A stretch of DNA of 19,189 nt from Candidatus Saccharimonadota bacterium (GTDB lineage Bacteria; Patescibacteriota; Saccharimonadia; Saccharimonadales; Saccharimonadaceae), in NCBI GenBank assembly GCA_020428265.1, contig JAGQND010000007.1, positions 1-19,189 of the forward strand. Direction: 5' to 3'. The notes under the pieces were generated by a model. The model was not told where the DNA came from. It worked only from the letters and a program-made list of their open reading frames with translations, and ran no database searches. This document shows positions 1-6,757 of the stretch, piece by piece (position 1 is the first letter of the stretch; each line of letters begins with the position of its first letter). A program made the position numbers and the translations under genes.

Positions 1-70
1 TCTAGCCTAAACTAAGTGCTTTTGATTGTAGTTGGCGCGTAAATTTAGTAAACTAGTAAGTACCTACTGC

Positions 71-75
71 GAGGG
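71..75 (+). promoter_or_regulatory. Shine-Dalgarno site for the RpfB-like gene
   Basis: GAGGG lies 9 nt before the ATG at 85 and supports that start. A possible weak promoter lies upstream (TTGATT at 22-27 with an AT-rich stretch around 44-50), but it is not convincing. Confidence 0.5.
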
Positions 76-84
76 TATTTTAAG

Positions 85-1353
85 ATGAAGATAAAGCAAA
101 TTATACTTGCCAACAAGTTTCTCCTACTAGGAGTGCTTTGCTTGGTTTTCATTGCTAGTTTTTCACTCACCAAGGCTAGCGCCGACACCAACGATACCGC
201 TAAGGGTGGTAGGCTAGTAACTGTGCATGACCGCGGCGATGTACGTGTGATACTTACTCACGCACAGACAGTGGCCGATGCTTTGCAGGCGGCCTATGTA
301 CATGTAGTGAAGGGCGATACCGTAGAGCCAGCGCTAGACGAGCAACTTGTGGCTTCGGATTATTCTATAAATGTGTATCGTGCTCGCCCAGTATTGGTTA
401 TCGACGGTCAGTTTAGGCAAAAAGTAAATACATCTAAGCAGTCAGCGGCCGGCGTGGCTAAGGCTGCGGGGCTTGAGCTTCACGACGAAGATATAGCTAC
501 GCTAAGTCAGAGCGGTGACATGGTGACAGATGGTACGGCTGAGGTACTAAACATTAAGCGTGCTACAGAGTTTGAGCTAACTCTATACGGCAAAACATTT
601 ACGGCATACACTCAGGCTAAAAATGTGTGGGACATGCTCAAGCAAAAAGGTGTGAAGCTTGGTGATAGCGATACAGTTTCCCAGCCATTTGGCGCCAAAA
701 TAGTGCCTGGTATGAAGGTCGCGGTGTGGCGAAATGGTGTACAAACAGTGACTCTGGACGAAGATATAGATTTTAACGTGCGCCAAATACAAGATTATGA
801 CCACCCGCTAGGGTACAAAAAAGTTGAAACGCCAGGCCAAAAAGGTAAACGTACGGTTTCATACGAAATTCACATGCAAAACGGCGTAGAAATTTCGCGC
901 ACCGAAATACATAGCCAGGTGATTGCCGAGCCCAAAGAGCAAGTAGAAACTGTGGGCGCTAAAATGCCAGTTACGACTACACCTAGCCAGAACCGCGATC
1001 TAACATGGCAGTTCTTGATATCAAAAGGCCTGAGTCGCGAGCAAGTGGCGGGTATCATGGGCAACCTTATGCAAGAGCACGGTTTTAATACGAGTGGCGA
1101 CGGCTTAGCTCAGTGGACTGGAAGTCGCAAAGCTAACTTGATGTCGCGTGAAAATCCTTATACTATTCAAACACAGCTAGAGTTTTTGTGGTACGAACTT
1201 AGTGGTGGCTACGTGAAAGTACTAAATAATATTCGTGCTACGAGTGATACGGCCGAGGCAACTAGAATATTCCAAAACCAGTTTGAACGCTGCGGGCAGT
1301 GTGCTGAAACATTGCGCATAAACTACGCACTATCCATACTAGGGAGCTACTGA
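85..1353 (+). CDS. Secreted RpfB/YabE-like cell-wall hydrolase (DUF348-G5-phage tail lysozyme)
   Basis: A 422-aa exported protein that probably cleaves or remodels peptidoglycan outside the cell. Residues 1-33 form a signal peptide (KIK basic start, hydrophobic core 11-27, cleavage likely after ASA at 31-33). Two DUF348-like ubiquitin-fold repeats follow (about 43-140 and 160-225), then a G5 domain (about 226-293) and a TTTP linker. The C-terminus (about 305-422) resembles the phage-tail lysozyme family (Phage_lysozyme2): GIMGNLMQEHGF with probable catalytic Glu331, then GDGLAQWTG. Actinobacterial RpfB has the same layout (DUF348 repeats, G5, lysozyme-fold Rpf domain) but a different catalytic domain. 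Its stop overlaps the ksgA start by 1 nt, as expected for the conserved rpfB/yabE-ksgA pairing. Domain names come from pattern recognition; the substrate is inferred. Confidence 0.85.
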   Translation: MKIKQIILANKFLLLGVLCLVFIASFSLTKASADTNDTAKGGRLVTVHDRGDVRVILTHAQTVADALQAAYVHVVKGDTVEPALDEQLVASDYSINVYRARPVLVIDGQFRQKVNTSKQSAAGVAKAAGLELHDEDIATLSQSGDMVTDGTAEVLNIKRATEFELTLYGKTFTAYTQAKNVWDMLKQKGVKLGDSDTVSQPFGAKIVPGMKVAVWRNGVQTVTLDEDIDFNVRQIQDYDHPLGYKKVETPGQKGKRTVSYEIHMQNGVEISRTEIHSQVIAEPKEQVETVGAKMPVTTTPSQNRDLTWQFLISKGLSREQVAGIMGNLMQEHGFNTSGDGLAQWTGSRKANLMSRENPYTIQTQLEFLWYELSGGYVKVLNNIRATSDTAEATRIFQNQFERCGQCAETLRINYALSILGSY

Positions 1354-2117
1354 TGCCCAACAAATCACTTGGCCAGCACTGGCTACACGACAAACTAGTA
1401 CTCGAACATATAGCCGACATGGCAGAAATTGGTAGCGACGATACTGTGCTAGAAATCGGACCAGGGCTCGGTACACTGACTAGCGTGCTACTCAACCGTG
1501 CAGCAAGTGTGACGAGTGTAGAGTTTGACCGTGAGTTAGCTCGTAAATTGCCCGGTCAATTCCCTGGCAAAAACCTAACTGTGGTAAACGACGATATATT
1601 GCAGTACGACTTAGGCCAGATGCCGGCAGGATATAAAGTTGCGGCAAATGTTCCGTATTACATAACTAGCAAAATTGTAGAAAAACTCATGACCGCCAAA
1701 AATAAACCATCTGTTGCGGTGCTACTAGTGCAAAAAGAAGTTGCGGAGCGTATAGCGGCGAAGCCTGGCGATATGAGCATACTAGCTATAGCGGCACAAA
1801 TATATGCCGAAGCTAGCTTAGGTAGTGTGGTGCCAGCCGAGCTGTTTACGCCACCACCCAAGGTAGATAGCCAAGTGGTAGTGCTTAAGTCTCGGGCTGA
1901 ACCGTTAGTGAGGCCCGAAGATGAGCGCAAGTTTTTCCGTATAGTTAAGGCCGGTTTTAGTGCTAAGCGCAAAAAACTCCGTAGTTCCCTAAGTGGTGGA
2001 CTGGGTATACCAAAGTCAGAAGTCGAGCAGCTGTTAGCTCAAGCGCAAATATCGCCAGATTCCCGTGCGGAAGATCTGGCGATAAGAGACTGGTTGCGAC
2101 TTGTGGCCATAGCGTAA
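1353..2117 (+). CDS. rsmA: 16S rRNA (adenine1518/1519-N6,N6)-dimethyltransferase KsgA
   Basis: A 254-aa KsgA/RsmA enzyme that dimethylates two adjacent adenines near the 3' end of 16S rRNA, using SAM, late in small-subunit assembly. Visible motifs are the N-terminal KSLGQHWL, SAM-binding motif I LEIGPGLGTLT (34-43), acidic VEFDREL (56-62), catalytic NVPYY (99-103), PPPKVDSQV (168-175), and the C-terminal FSAKRKKLRSSL, which matches the family's FxxRRKxLxxxL signature. Length is normal for the family. The ATG overlaps the upstream stop (TGATG), indicating translational coupling with the secreted hydrolase. The reading frame carries a strong hairpin near its 3' end and faces the convergent Nudix gene 4 nt away. 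Confidence 0.96.
   Translation: MPNKSLGQHWLHDKLVLEHIADMAEIGSDDTVLEIGPGLGTLTSVLLNRAASVTSVEFDRELARKLPGQFPGKNLTVVNDDILQYDLGQMPAGYKVAANVPYYITSKIVEKLMTAKNKPSVAVLLVQKEVAERIAAKPGDMSILAIAAQIYAEASLGSVVPAELFTPPPKVDSQVVVLKSRAEPLVRPEDERKFFRIVKAGFSAKRKKLRSSLSGGLGIPKSEVEQLLAQAQISPDSRAEDLAIRDWLRLVAIA
2050..2084. terminator. Perfect 11-bp inverted repeat inside the 3' end of ksgA
   Basis: TATCGCCAGAT (2050-2060) and ATCTGGCGATA (2074-2084) pair perfectly around a 13-nt loop. On the minus strand the stem is followed by TTTGCGC, so it could end the Nudix transcript inside the antisense of ksgA. No T-run follows on the plus strand. The terminator role is inferred; the palindrome is seen directly. Confidence 0.35.
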
Positions 2118-2121
2118 TCGA

Positions 2122-2586
2122 TTATTTGCTGAGTTTATCTGCTATATATACAGGACGGACATTTTGTACGTAGTCTGTAAGGTCGATTGTGCTTAGGAAT
2201 TCTGGCTTAATTAGTTCCGTTTTAGGGTCTATAAATCCATATTCGGCTATTTCTGCTGCACCATGTGTGGTCTTTGCGAGATTTATATTATTGAAATCAT
2301 CAGCATTAGATACTAGGTAAAATAGCTCTAATTCCTCGTCGTAACCTTGTCTTTTGGACTTAAATTGCTGTCCTAGAATTATACGTTCTACTACTGGTTC
2401 TACACCCGTTTCCTCTATTATTTCTCGCTTTATGCCAGCGTCAAGCGATTCCATGTCGTCGAGACCGCCACCGGGTAGTGCCCAGTATTCTGCTGGTCCA
2501 TTCCAGCGTTCACTAAAGTGTTTTACGGCAAATATTTTGCCATCACGCCATATAATAGCGCGCAAATTGATGCGTCGTTTGGTCAT
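2122..2586 (-). CDS. Nudix hydrolase
   Basis: A 154-aa protein with a complete Nudix box: G40-x5-E46-x7-R54-E55-I-I-E58-E59-T-G61-V, preceded by WALPGGG. Nudix enzymes cleave nucleoside diphosphates linked to another group with a divalent metal held by the REx2EE glutamates. The exact substrate (oxidised nucleotide, NDP-sugar, dinucleotide) cannot be read from the sequence. Start choice is supported by AGGAG at 2592-2596 (minus strand) 5 nt before the ATG, and a TATAAA -10-like box at 2609-2614. It is one of the few core genes here with a clear Shine-Dalgarno leader. It converges on ksgA with 4 nt between stops and diverges from the membrane protein at 2761. Confidence 0.9.
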   Translation of the reverse strand: MTKRRINLRAIIWRDGKIFAVKHFSERWNGPAEYWALPGGGLDDMESLDAGIKREIIEETGVEPVVERIILGQQFKSKRQGYDEELELFYLVSNADDFNNINLAKTTHGAAEIAEYGFIDPKTELIKPEFLSTIDLTDYVQNVRPVYIADKLSK

Positions 2587-2608
2587 AATTACTCCTAGTT
2601 GTTAGTTA

Positions 2609-2614
2609 TTTATA
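2609..2614 (-). promoter_or_regulatory. -10 box of the Nudix gene
   Basis: On the minus strand TATAAA, with a TG dinucleotide 2 nt upstream of it, lies 22 nt before the start codon. This leaves a short leader containing AGGAG. No clear -35 box was identified. Confidence 0.4.
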
Positions 2615-2629
2615 GTCATGGCGTTAGCG

Positions 2630-2675
2630 GTTCGGCCCGTCCGAACGTGTACGCGTAGAGGATTCCGCAGAATCA
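2630..2675. repeat. Two small hairpins in the intergenic gap
   Basis: GTTCGG/CCGAAC (2630-2646, 5-nt loop) is followed at about 2662-2675 by GATTC/GAATC with loop CGCA. They lie between the divergent Nudix and membrane-protein genes. Role unknown; they could be binding sites or remnants of a stable RNA leader. Confidence 0.3.
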
Positions 2676-2738
2676 TAGTTATTTTATTATGCCGCAATAT
2701 TTTACGGAGTGCAAGTATTTTGATAAACTGGTTATGAT

Positions 2739-2744
2739 TATATT
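2739..2744 (+). promoter_or_regulatory. Putative -10 box for the DUF4190-like gene
   Basis: TATATT lies 16 nt before the ATG at 2761. A TTGATA at 2720-2725 is too close for a standard -35 box. GAGAG at about 2752-2756 is a weak Shine-Dalgarno-like match. The position argues for the 2761 start rather than the upstream ATG at 2689, which would lie before this promoter. Confidence 0.35.
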
Positions 2745-2760
2745 AAACAGTGAGAGTAGC

Positions 2761-3699
2761 ATGGAACCACAAGATTCAAATAATACCCCAGACGAAAACA
2801 AGAATCCCTTAATGGGGAGCGTGGAGAGTCCAGATACTACTTCAACTCCGCCGGAAACTTCAGCTGCTCCTACTACCGAGCCACCCACTTCTGTTACTCC
2901 GCCCGCAGATACTAGTGCAGCACCTACGTTGACGCCAGCGCCAAATAACAATGACGAGCTAGATAAATTAGGGCTTGTCGCGCTAATTACGTCAATATTG
3001 CTTGGCCCTGTGGGTATAATTATTGGTATTCTTGCGCGTCGTGAGCGTAAGTCGGGCTTGTCGAAGGCGGCAATTATAGTTGGTATTGGCTGGCTGGTAC
3101 TAGCAATCGCTGGTATTATTTTGGTGATAACACTTGCGGCATATAGTGGAGTGTCAGATAAAGCTAAAAAGTCTGCAGAGTCTAGTAAGACTGATAGTAA
3201 AAAAGTAGACTCTAAAAAAGAAGAAAAGTCTTCTAAGAGTAACAGTAAAATAGAAACCAGTGAACAGCGTGAAAAAAGACTGTATGCTAGCTTGTGTTTT
3301 GACGGCAAGAAGCTTGCGTCATCGAGCGGCGGTTGGTTTATCGAAGACGACAGGTACTTGTTGTTAGAAGAAATGGTATTTTTCAAGGGTACTGGTACTG
3401 ACTACGAATACGATATCACTGCAGGTACATACGATGAGATTGTGTCGTATCTTAAGGGGCCCGTGTCTAAAGAAAAAATTGCTATAGAGCTCAAGGGCTC
3501 AATAGCCGATGACAAAACTGACCCTGCGAAAAGTAAGCTTGCAGAACAACGAGCGCAACTTGTACAAAAGGAGCTTGTAAATCGCGGCATTAGTGCTTCG
3601 CTCATAAAAATAGTTCCGCCACTTAGTGAAAACCTCGATACGGCATACGGCGAAGGCTCGCAGATGAACGTGGACATCAGGGTGCTTTCTAACTGTTAA
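2761..3699 (+). CDS. Two-pass membrane protein with DUF4190-like segment and degenerate OmpA-like C-terminus
   Basis: A 312-aa protein from ATG 2761; the frame opens at 2689, but the likely promoter lies between. Residues 1-65 are a low-complexity Pro/Thr/Ser-rich stretch. Two hydrophobic helices (about 70-92 and 103-127) are separated by RRERKSGLSKA, the layout of DUF4190-type proteins. Residues 133-172 are Lys/Ser-rich. The C-terminal region (about 235-310) has a beta strand, then KLAEQRAQLVQKEL (259-272), GISASLIKIV (276-285) and a final N-VDIRVL, resembling an OmpA/MotB peptidoglycan-binding fold but without its usual invariant residues. It may link membrane and cell wall. The OmpA assignment is tentative; a structural model would decide it. 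Confidence 0.7.
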   Translation: MEPQDSNNTPDENKNPLMGSVESPDTTSTPPETSAAPTTEPPTSVTPPADTSAAPTLTPAPNNNDELDKLGLVALITSILLGPVGIIIGILARRERKSGLSKAAIIVGIGWLVLAIAGIILVITLAAYSGVSDKAKKSAESSKTDSKKVDSKKEEKSSKSNSKIETSEQREKRLYASLCFDGKKLASSSGGWFIEDDRYLLLEEMVFFKGTGTDYEYDITAGTYDEIVSYLKGPVSKEKIAIELKGSIADDKTDPAKSKLAEQRAQLVQKELVNRGISASLIKIVPPLSENLDTAYGEGSQMNVDIRVLSNC

Positions 3700-3701
3700 T
3701 A

Positions 3702-3710
3702 TGTTATAAT
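3702..3710 (+). promoter_or_regulatory. Extended -10 promoter of metG, leaderless geometry
   Basis: TGTTATAAT is a perfect extended -10 element. Only 8 nt separate it from the ATG at 3719, so transcription should start at or next to the start codon. No Shine-Dalgarno sequence is present and no good -35 box is visible. Confidence 0.7.
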
Positions 3711-3718
3711 TACCCTCA

Positions 3719-5206
3719 ATGGGAAAAAACTTATACATAACTACGGCTATTCCATATGTAAATGGTAAGCCGCATATCGGCAACGCTCTCGACTATTTAC
3801 TGGCCGATATTTGGACACGCTACCAAAAACAAAATGGTAAAACCGTGCGTTTTCAGGTGGGTACAGATGAACACGGCAATAAAATAGCCGCCAAAGCTGG
3901 CGAGCTGGGTATCGAGCCGCAAGCCTACACTGACCAAATGGTGGGTAATTTCAAAGATTTGATGACTAAAATCGGTGCTGATTATACTGATTTTATACGT
4001 ACAACAGACCTGCACCACGAAGCAGCTGTGCAGTATATTTGGCAAACTCTTAAGCCATATATATACAAAAGTAGCTATGAGGGTTGGTATTGTTCTGGTC
4101 ACGAGGCGTTTTTTACAGACAAAGAAGTTGAGGCTACCAATGGTATCTGCCCCGACCACCAAAAGCAATATGAGCGCGTGAGCGAAGAAAATTACTACTT
4201 GAAAACTAGCGCTTTTACCGATCAAGTGCGCGAAGCAATTGAGAAAAATAAAATGCAGATTGTACCAGAGTTTCGCAAAAAGGAATTCTTGGAGCTTATG
4301 AAAGATGGCCTCAAAGATGTAAGTATTAGCCGCCCGCGCAAAAGCCTAAGCTGGGGTATACCTGTACCAGACGATCATGATCAAGTTATGTACGTGTGGC
4401 TCGATGCGCTGGCAAATTATATTACAGTGCTTGGCTATCCAGATAAAGAAGGTTGGCAGGATTTTTGGCCAGCTGACGTACAGGTAATCGGCAAAGATAT
4501 TTTGCGATTTCATGCAGGCATATGGCCACCGATGCTTCTTGGTCTTGGTTTAACTTTGCCGCGCAAACTGCTGGTGCATGGTTTTGTAAATGTGGGCGGT
4601 GCCAAAATGAGCAAAACTGTCGGCAATGTTGTAGACCCAATCGAAATAATTGATGGTTATGGCGCAGATGCGTTTCGTTATTTCTTTGCCAGGCATATTC
4701 CTACACAGGACGACGGTGACTTTACCTGGGAGAAATTTGAAACTGCATATAATACCGAGCTTGGCAACGACCTGGGTAACTTAGTGCAGCGCGTGTCTGC
4801 TATGATTACTCGCTATCAGGCTGGGGTGATAGGCGATGCACCGCAAACTGAGCACGACATGAAACCATATCGTGATGCCATGGCAGAGCTAAGGTTTAAT
4901 GATGCGCTCGATGAGGTATGGGTAAATGTGCGTAATTTAAATCAATACCTGGAAAGTGTAAAACCGTGGGAAGTTGCCAAAAATCGTGAGAGCGACAAAG
5001 AGGCCGAAGAGCACCTGAGCGAGATTTTGGCTACAGCCGTAGGCACTCTTATGCAGGTTGCTGATTTGCTGTTGCCATTCTTGCCTGACACTGCTAAATA
5101 CATACATGACATGTTTGAGAGTGGAGTAGTAAAAGACCAAGGACGTATGCTGTTTCCTAAGATTTACAATCACACGCAGGACCCGCGCGCGCCAAAGGCT
5201 GCGTAA
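3719..5206 (+). CDS. metG: Methionyl-tRNA synthetase
   Basis: A 495-aa class I synthetase that charges tRNA-Met for initiation and elongation. The HIGH-type signature is PHIGN (18-22) and the KMSKS loop is KMSKT (296-300). The connective domain keeps C-x2-H and C-x2-H pairs (YCSGHE, CPDH), a zinc-knuckle-like pattern. WLDALANYI is also typical. It ends after the anticodon-binding helical bundle and lacks the C-terminal Trbp111/EMAP-like tRNA-binding domain found in longer MetRS forms. An extended -10 lies just upstream, giving a probably leaderless mRNA. The stop overlaps the tatD start by 1 nt (TAATG), as in the metG-tatD pairing seen in many bacteria. Confidence 0.97.
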   Translation: MGKNLYITTAIPYVNGKPHIGNALDYLLADIWTRYQKQNGKTVRFQVGTDEHGNKIAAKAGELGIEPQAYTDQMVGNFKDLMTKIGADYTDFIRTTDLHHEAAVQYIWQTLKPYIYKSSYEGWYCSGHEAFFTDKEVEATNGICPDHQKQYERVSEENYYLKTSAFTDQVREAIEKNKMQIVPEFRKKEFLELMKDGLKDVSISRPRKSLSWGIPVPDDHDQVMYVWLDALANYITVLGYPDKEGWQDFWPADVQVIGKDILRFHAGIWPPMLLGLGLTLPRKLLVHGFVNVGGAKMSKTVGNVVDPIEIIDGYGADAFRYFFARHIPTQDDGDFTWEKFETAYNTELGNDLGNLVQRVSAMITRYQAGVIGDAPQTEHDMKPYRDAMAELRFNDALDEVWVNVRNLNQYLESVKPWEVAKNRESDKEAEEHLSEILATAVGTLMQVADLLLPFLPDTAKYIHDMFESGVVKDQGRMLFPKIYNHTQDPRAPKAA

Positions 5207-5961
5207 TGCTTGTAGACACCCACTGTCACATACACGATCACGAGTTTTTTGATACGGCGGCAGCCGAAGAAGCTTACCTAAATGCGCGTACAGCTGGTGT
5301 AAGTATGATTTGCGTGGGCACTACGCAGCCAGATTCGCGGGCTGCGGTGGAATTCGCTGCAGCGCATGATGCTACGTGGGCGATAGTTGGTGTGCACCCG
5401 CACGAAGCCAAGGATGGTGTGGCTGATATCGGTGCAATATTGGCCGAAAAACATGAAAAAATCGTGGGAGTGGGCGAAATTGGCTTGGACTATTATTATA
5501 ATCATTCGCCGCGCGAAGTGCAGATAGCTGCGCTAGAGCAACAGTTGCAGTGGGCGGTGGACTACAGGTTGCCGGTTAGTTTTCACGTGCGCGAAGCTTA
5601 CGAGGATTTTTGGCCGATTTTGGCTAATTTTAGCGGTATTAGTGGTGTTTTACATAGTTTTACAGATACTCAGGCCAATGCAGATAGGGCACTCGAACAG
5701 GGGTTATATATAGGTGTGAATGGCATAAGTACGTTTACGCGTGACGCCGAGCAGCAAAAAATGTTCAAAAACCTGCCCTTGAAGCGTATTTTGCTAGAAA
5801 CTGACGCTCCGTTCTTGACACCTGAGCCGTTTCGTGGTAAAATAAATACACCAGCATATGTGAGTAGGGTTGCAGATTTTCACGCCGAAATTCGTGGAAT
5901 TGAAACTGCGGAGGTAGCTAAAATTACCTCAGATAACGCTAAGTCACTATTTGCAATCTAG
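5206..5961 (+). CDS. tatD: TatD-family metal-dependent hydrolase
   Basis: A 251-aa TIM-barrel amidohydrolase of the TatD DNase family, a metal-dependent nuclease type implicated in DNA repair or tRNA-related quality control. Metal ligands are visible in order: DTHCH (4-8), GVHPHEA, GEIGLDYYY with its conserved Glu, SFHVREA, LHSFTD, and LETDAPFLTPEP near the C-terminus. Length is typical. It is coupled to metG by a 1-nt stop/start overlap, so both are expected on one mRNA. The substrate in this organism is not evident. Confidence 0.94.
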   Translation: MLVDTHCHIHDHEFFDTAAAEEAYLNARTAGVSMICVGTTQPDSRAAVEFAAAHDATWAIVGVHPHEAKDGVADIGAILAEKHEKIVGVGEIGLDYYYNHSPREVQIAALEQQLQWAVDYRLPVSFHVREAYEDFWPILANFSGISGVLHSFTDTQANADRALEQGLYIGVNGISTFTRDAEQQKMFKNLPLKRILLETDAPFLTPEPFRGKINTPAYVSRVADFHAEIRGIETAEVAKITSDNAKSLFAI

Positions 5962-5988
5962 ATAAAACTCACGGTGCGGTTAAAAACT

Positions 5989-6315
5989 ATGACACCGACC
6001 ATAAATCCACTACATTCTAACAACATGTCGTCTGAAAAAACTAGCGGCACAATGTTTGATATAAATCGTTTTAACCACACGCCTCAAGCTAGGCACTACA
6101 AGCGCGTGGCGCAAAAAAATGGACCAACCGCAGCACATGACAAAAAGGTGAGTGGTTACGTAAGTGATGCTAGGCGCGCAGCAGAGTCGCAAAAATTTGC
6201 GTTTCCGGAGTATAAAACTCAGTCTCCCGAAGAAGTAAAAGCACTACTTGACCGCATAAAACAAACGGCTGAAGTGCTAGAGTGGATGCGCGGCGAAGAA
6301 ATGGCGGGACGCTAA
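5989..6315 (+). CDS. Small basic protein of unknown function
   Basis: About 108 aa if started at ATG 5989. GTG 5974 and ATG 6025 are alternatives, and none has a Shine-Dalgarno site. There is no signal peptide or membrane segment. Residues 25-70 are rich in Lys, Arg, His and Gln; residues 79-108 form a probable amphipathic helix (SPEEVKALLDRIKQTAEVLE). The stop lies 1 nt before the next start, so the two small genes are probably co-translated, and both may belong to the metG-tatD transcript. I do not recognise the family. Codon use matches the core genes. Confidence 0.65.
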   Translation: MTPTINPLHSNNMSSEKTSGTMFDINRFNHTPQARHYKRVAQKNGPTAAHDKKVSGYVSDARRAAESQKFAFPEYKTQSPEEVKALLDRIKQTAEVLEWMRGEEMAGR

Positions 6316-6316
6316 T

Positions 6317-6739
6317 ATGAATAAGATTTTGAAAAAGACTTTGCAGCTATTAACTGGCGCAGATGAAATAAAAATGCCAGCAAAACCTGCATTTATGCGT
6401 GCAAATCGTCGCCAGCTTATACAGCGCGAAAGCGAGCTTGGTGGTGTGCTGTTTGGCGCTATTCCAGCTGGTCGGCACAGGCAGTTTTTTAACCTCGATA
6501 AAACAACTTGGGTGTGGTATGAAGATTGGACAGACGAAGCAGGTAAAATGCACAGCCTAACAACTCGCTATGAAGTGCACGCCAATGGTGTATTAAAAGT
6601 TCAAGATAAAACTCCCTACTATTACATAGAAGGCGAAGAATTAAACAATTTTGTGCTTGCCGTACATAAATATTACGAAGCTGTGGCGAAGCGCGTATAT
6701 CACCGAGACCCGGCTACGGGTGCAAGAATAACCGTATAA
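6317..6739 (+). CDS. Conserved-looking protein of unknown function
   Basis: A 140-aa soluble protein starting 1 nt after the previous stop. The first 30 residues are basic (MNKILKKTL, RANRRQ), the middle is beta-rich and aromatic (RHRQFFNL, TTWVWYEDW, LTTRYEVHANG), and the end is an alpha helix (ELNNFVLAVHKYYEAVAKR, 108-126). There is no membrane segment and no recognised motif. The pattern of aromatic beta strands followed by a helix suggests a small compact domain, but no function can be assigned. The promoter of the cysteine desulfurase operon overlaps its last codons and stop. Confidence 0.7.
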   Translation: MNKILKKTLQLLTGADEIKMPAKPAFMRANRRQLIQRESELGGVLFGAIPAGRHRQFFNLDKTTWVWYEDWTDEAGKMHSLTTRYEVHANGVLKVQDKTPYYYIEGEELNNFVLAVHKYYEAVAKRVYHRDPATGARITV

Positions 6740-6740
6740 T

Positions 6741-6749
6741 TGCTATAAT
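6741..6749 (+). promoter_or_regulatory. Extended -10 promoter of the sulfur-relay operon, leaderless geometry
   Basis: TGCTATAAT ends 8 nt before the ATG at 6758. No Shine-Dalgarno sequence follows (AATAAAG only). A second TATAAT occurs at 6735-6740. Confidence 0.7.
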
Positions 6750-6757
6750 AAATAAAG

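Noticed and set aside
2689..2760. Upstream ATG extension of the DUF4190-like protein
   Set aside because: The extra 24 residues overlap the likely -10 box; the ATG at 2761 fits the promoter position better.
2679..3386. 235-aa open frame on the minus strand
   Set aside because: It lies opposite the DUF4190-like gene, whose repetitive Ser/Lys codons keep the antisense frame open. It has no promoter or ribosome site, and its composition is a shadow pattern.
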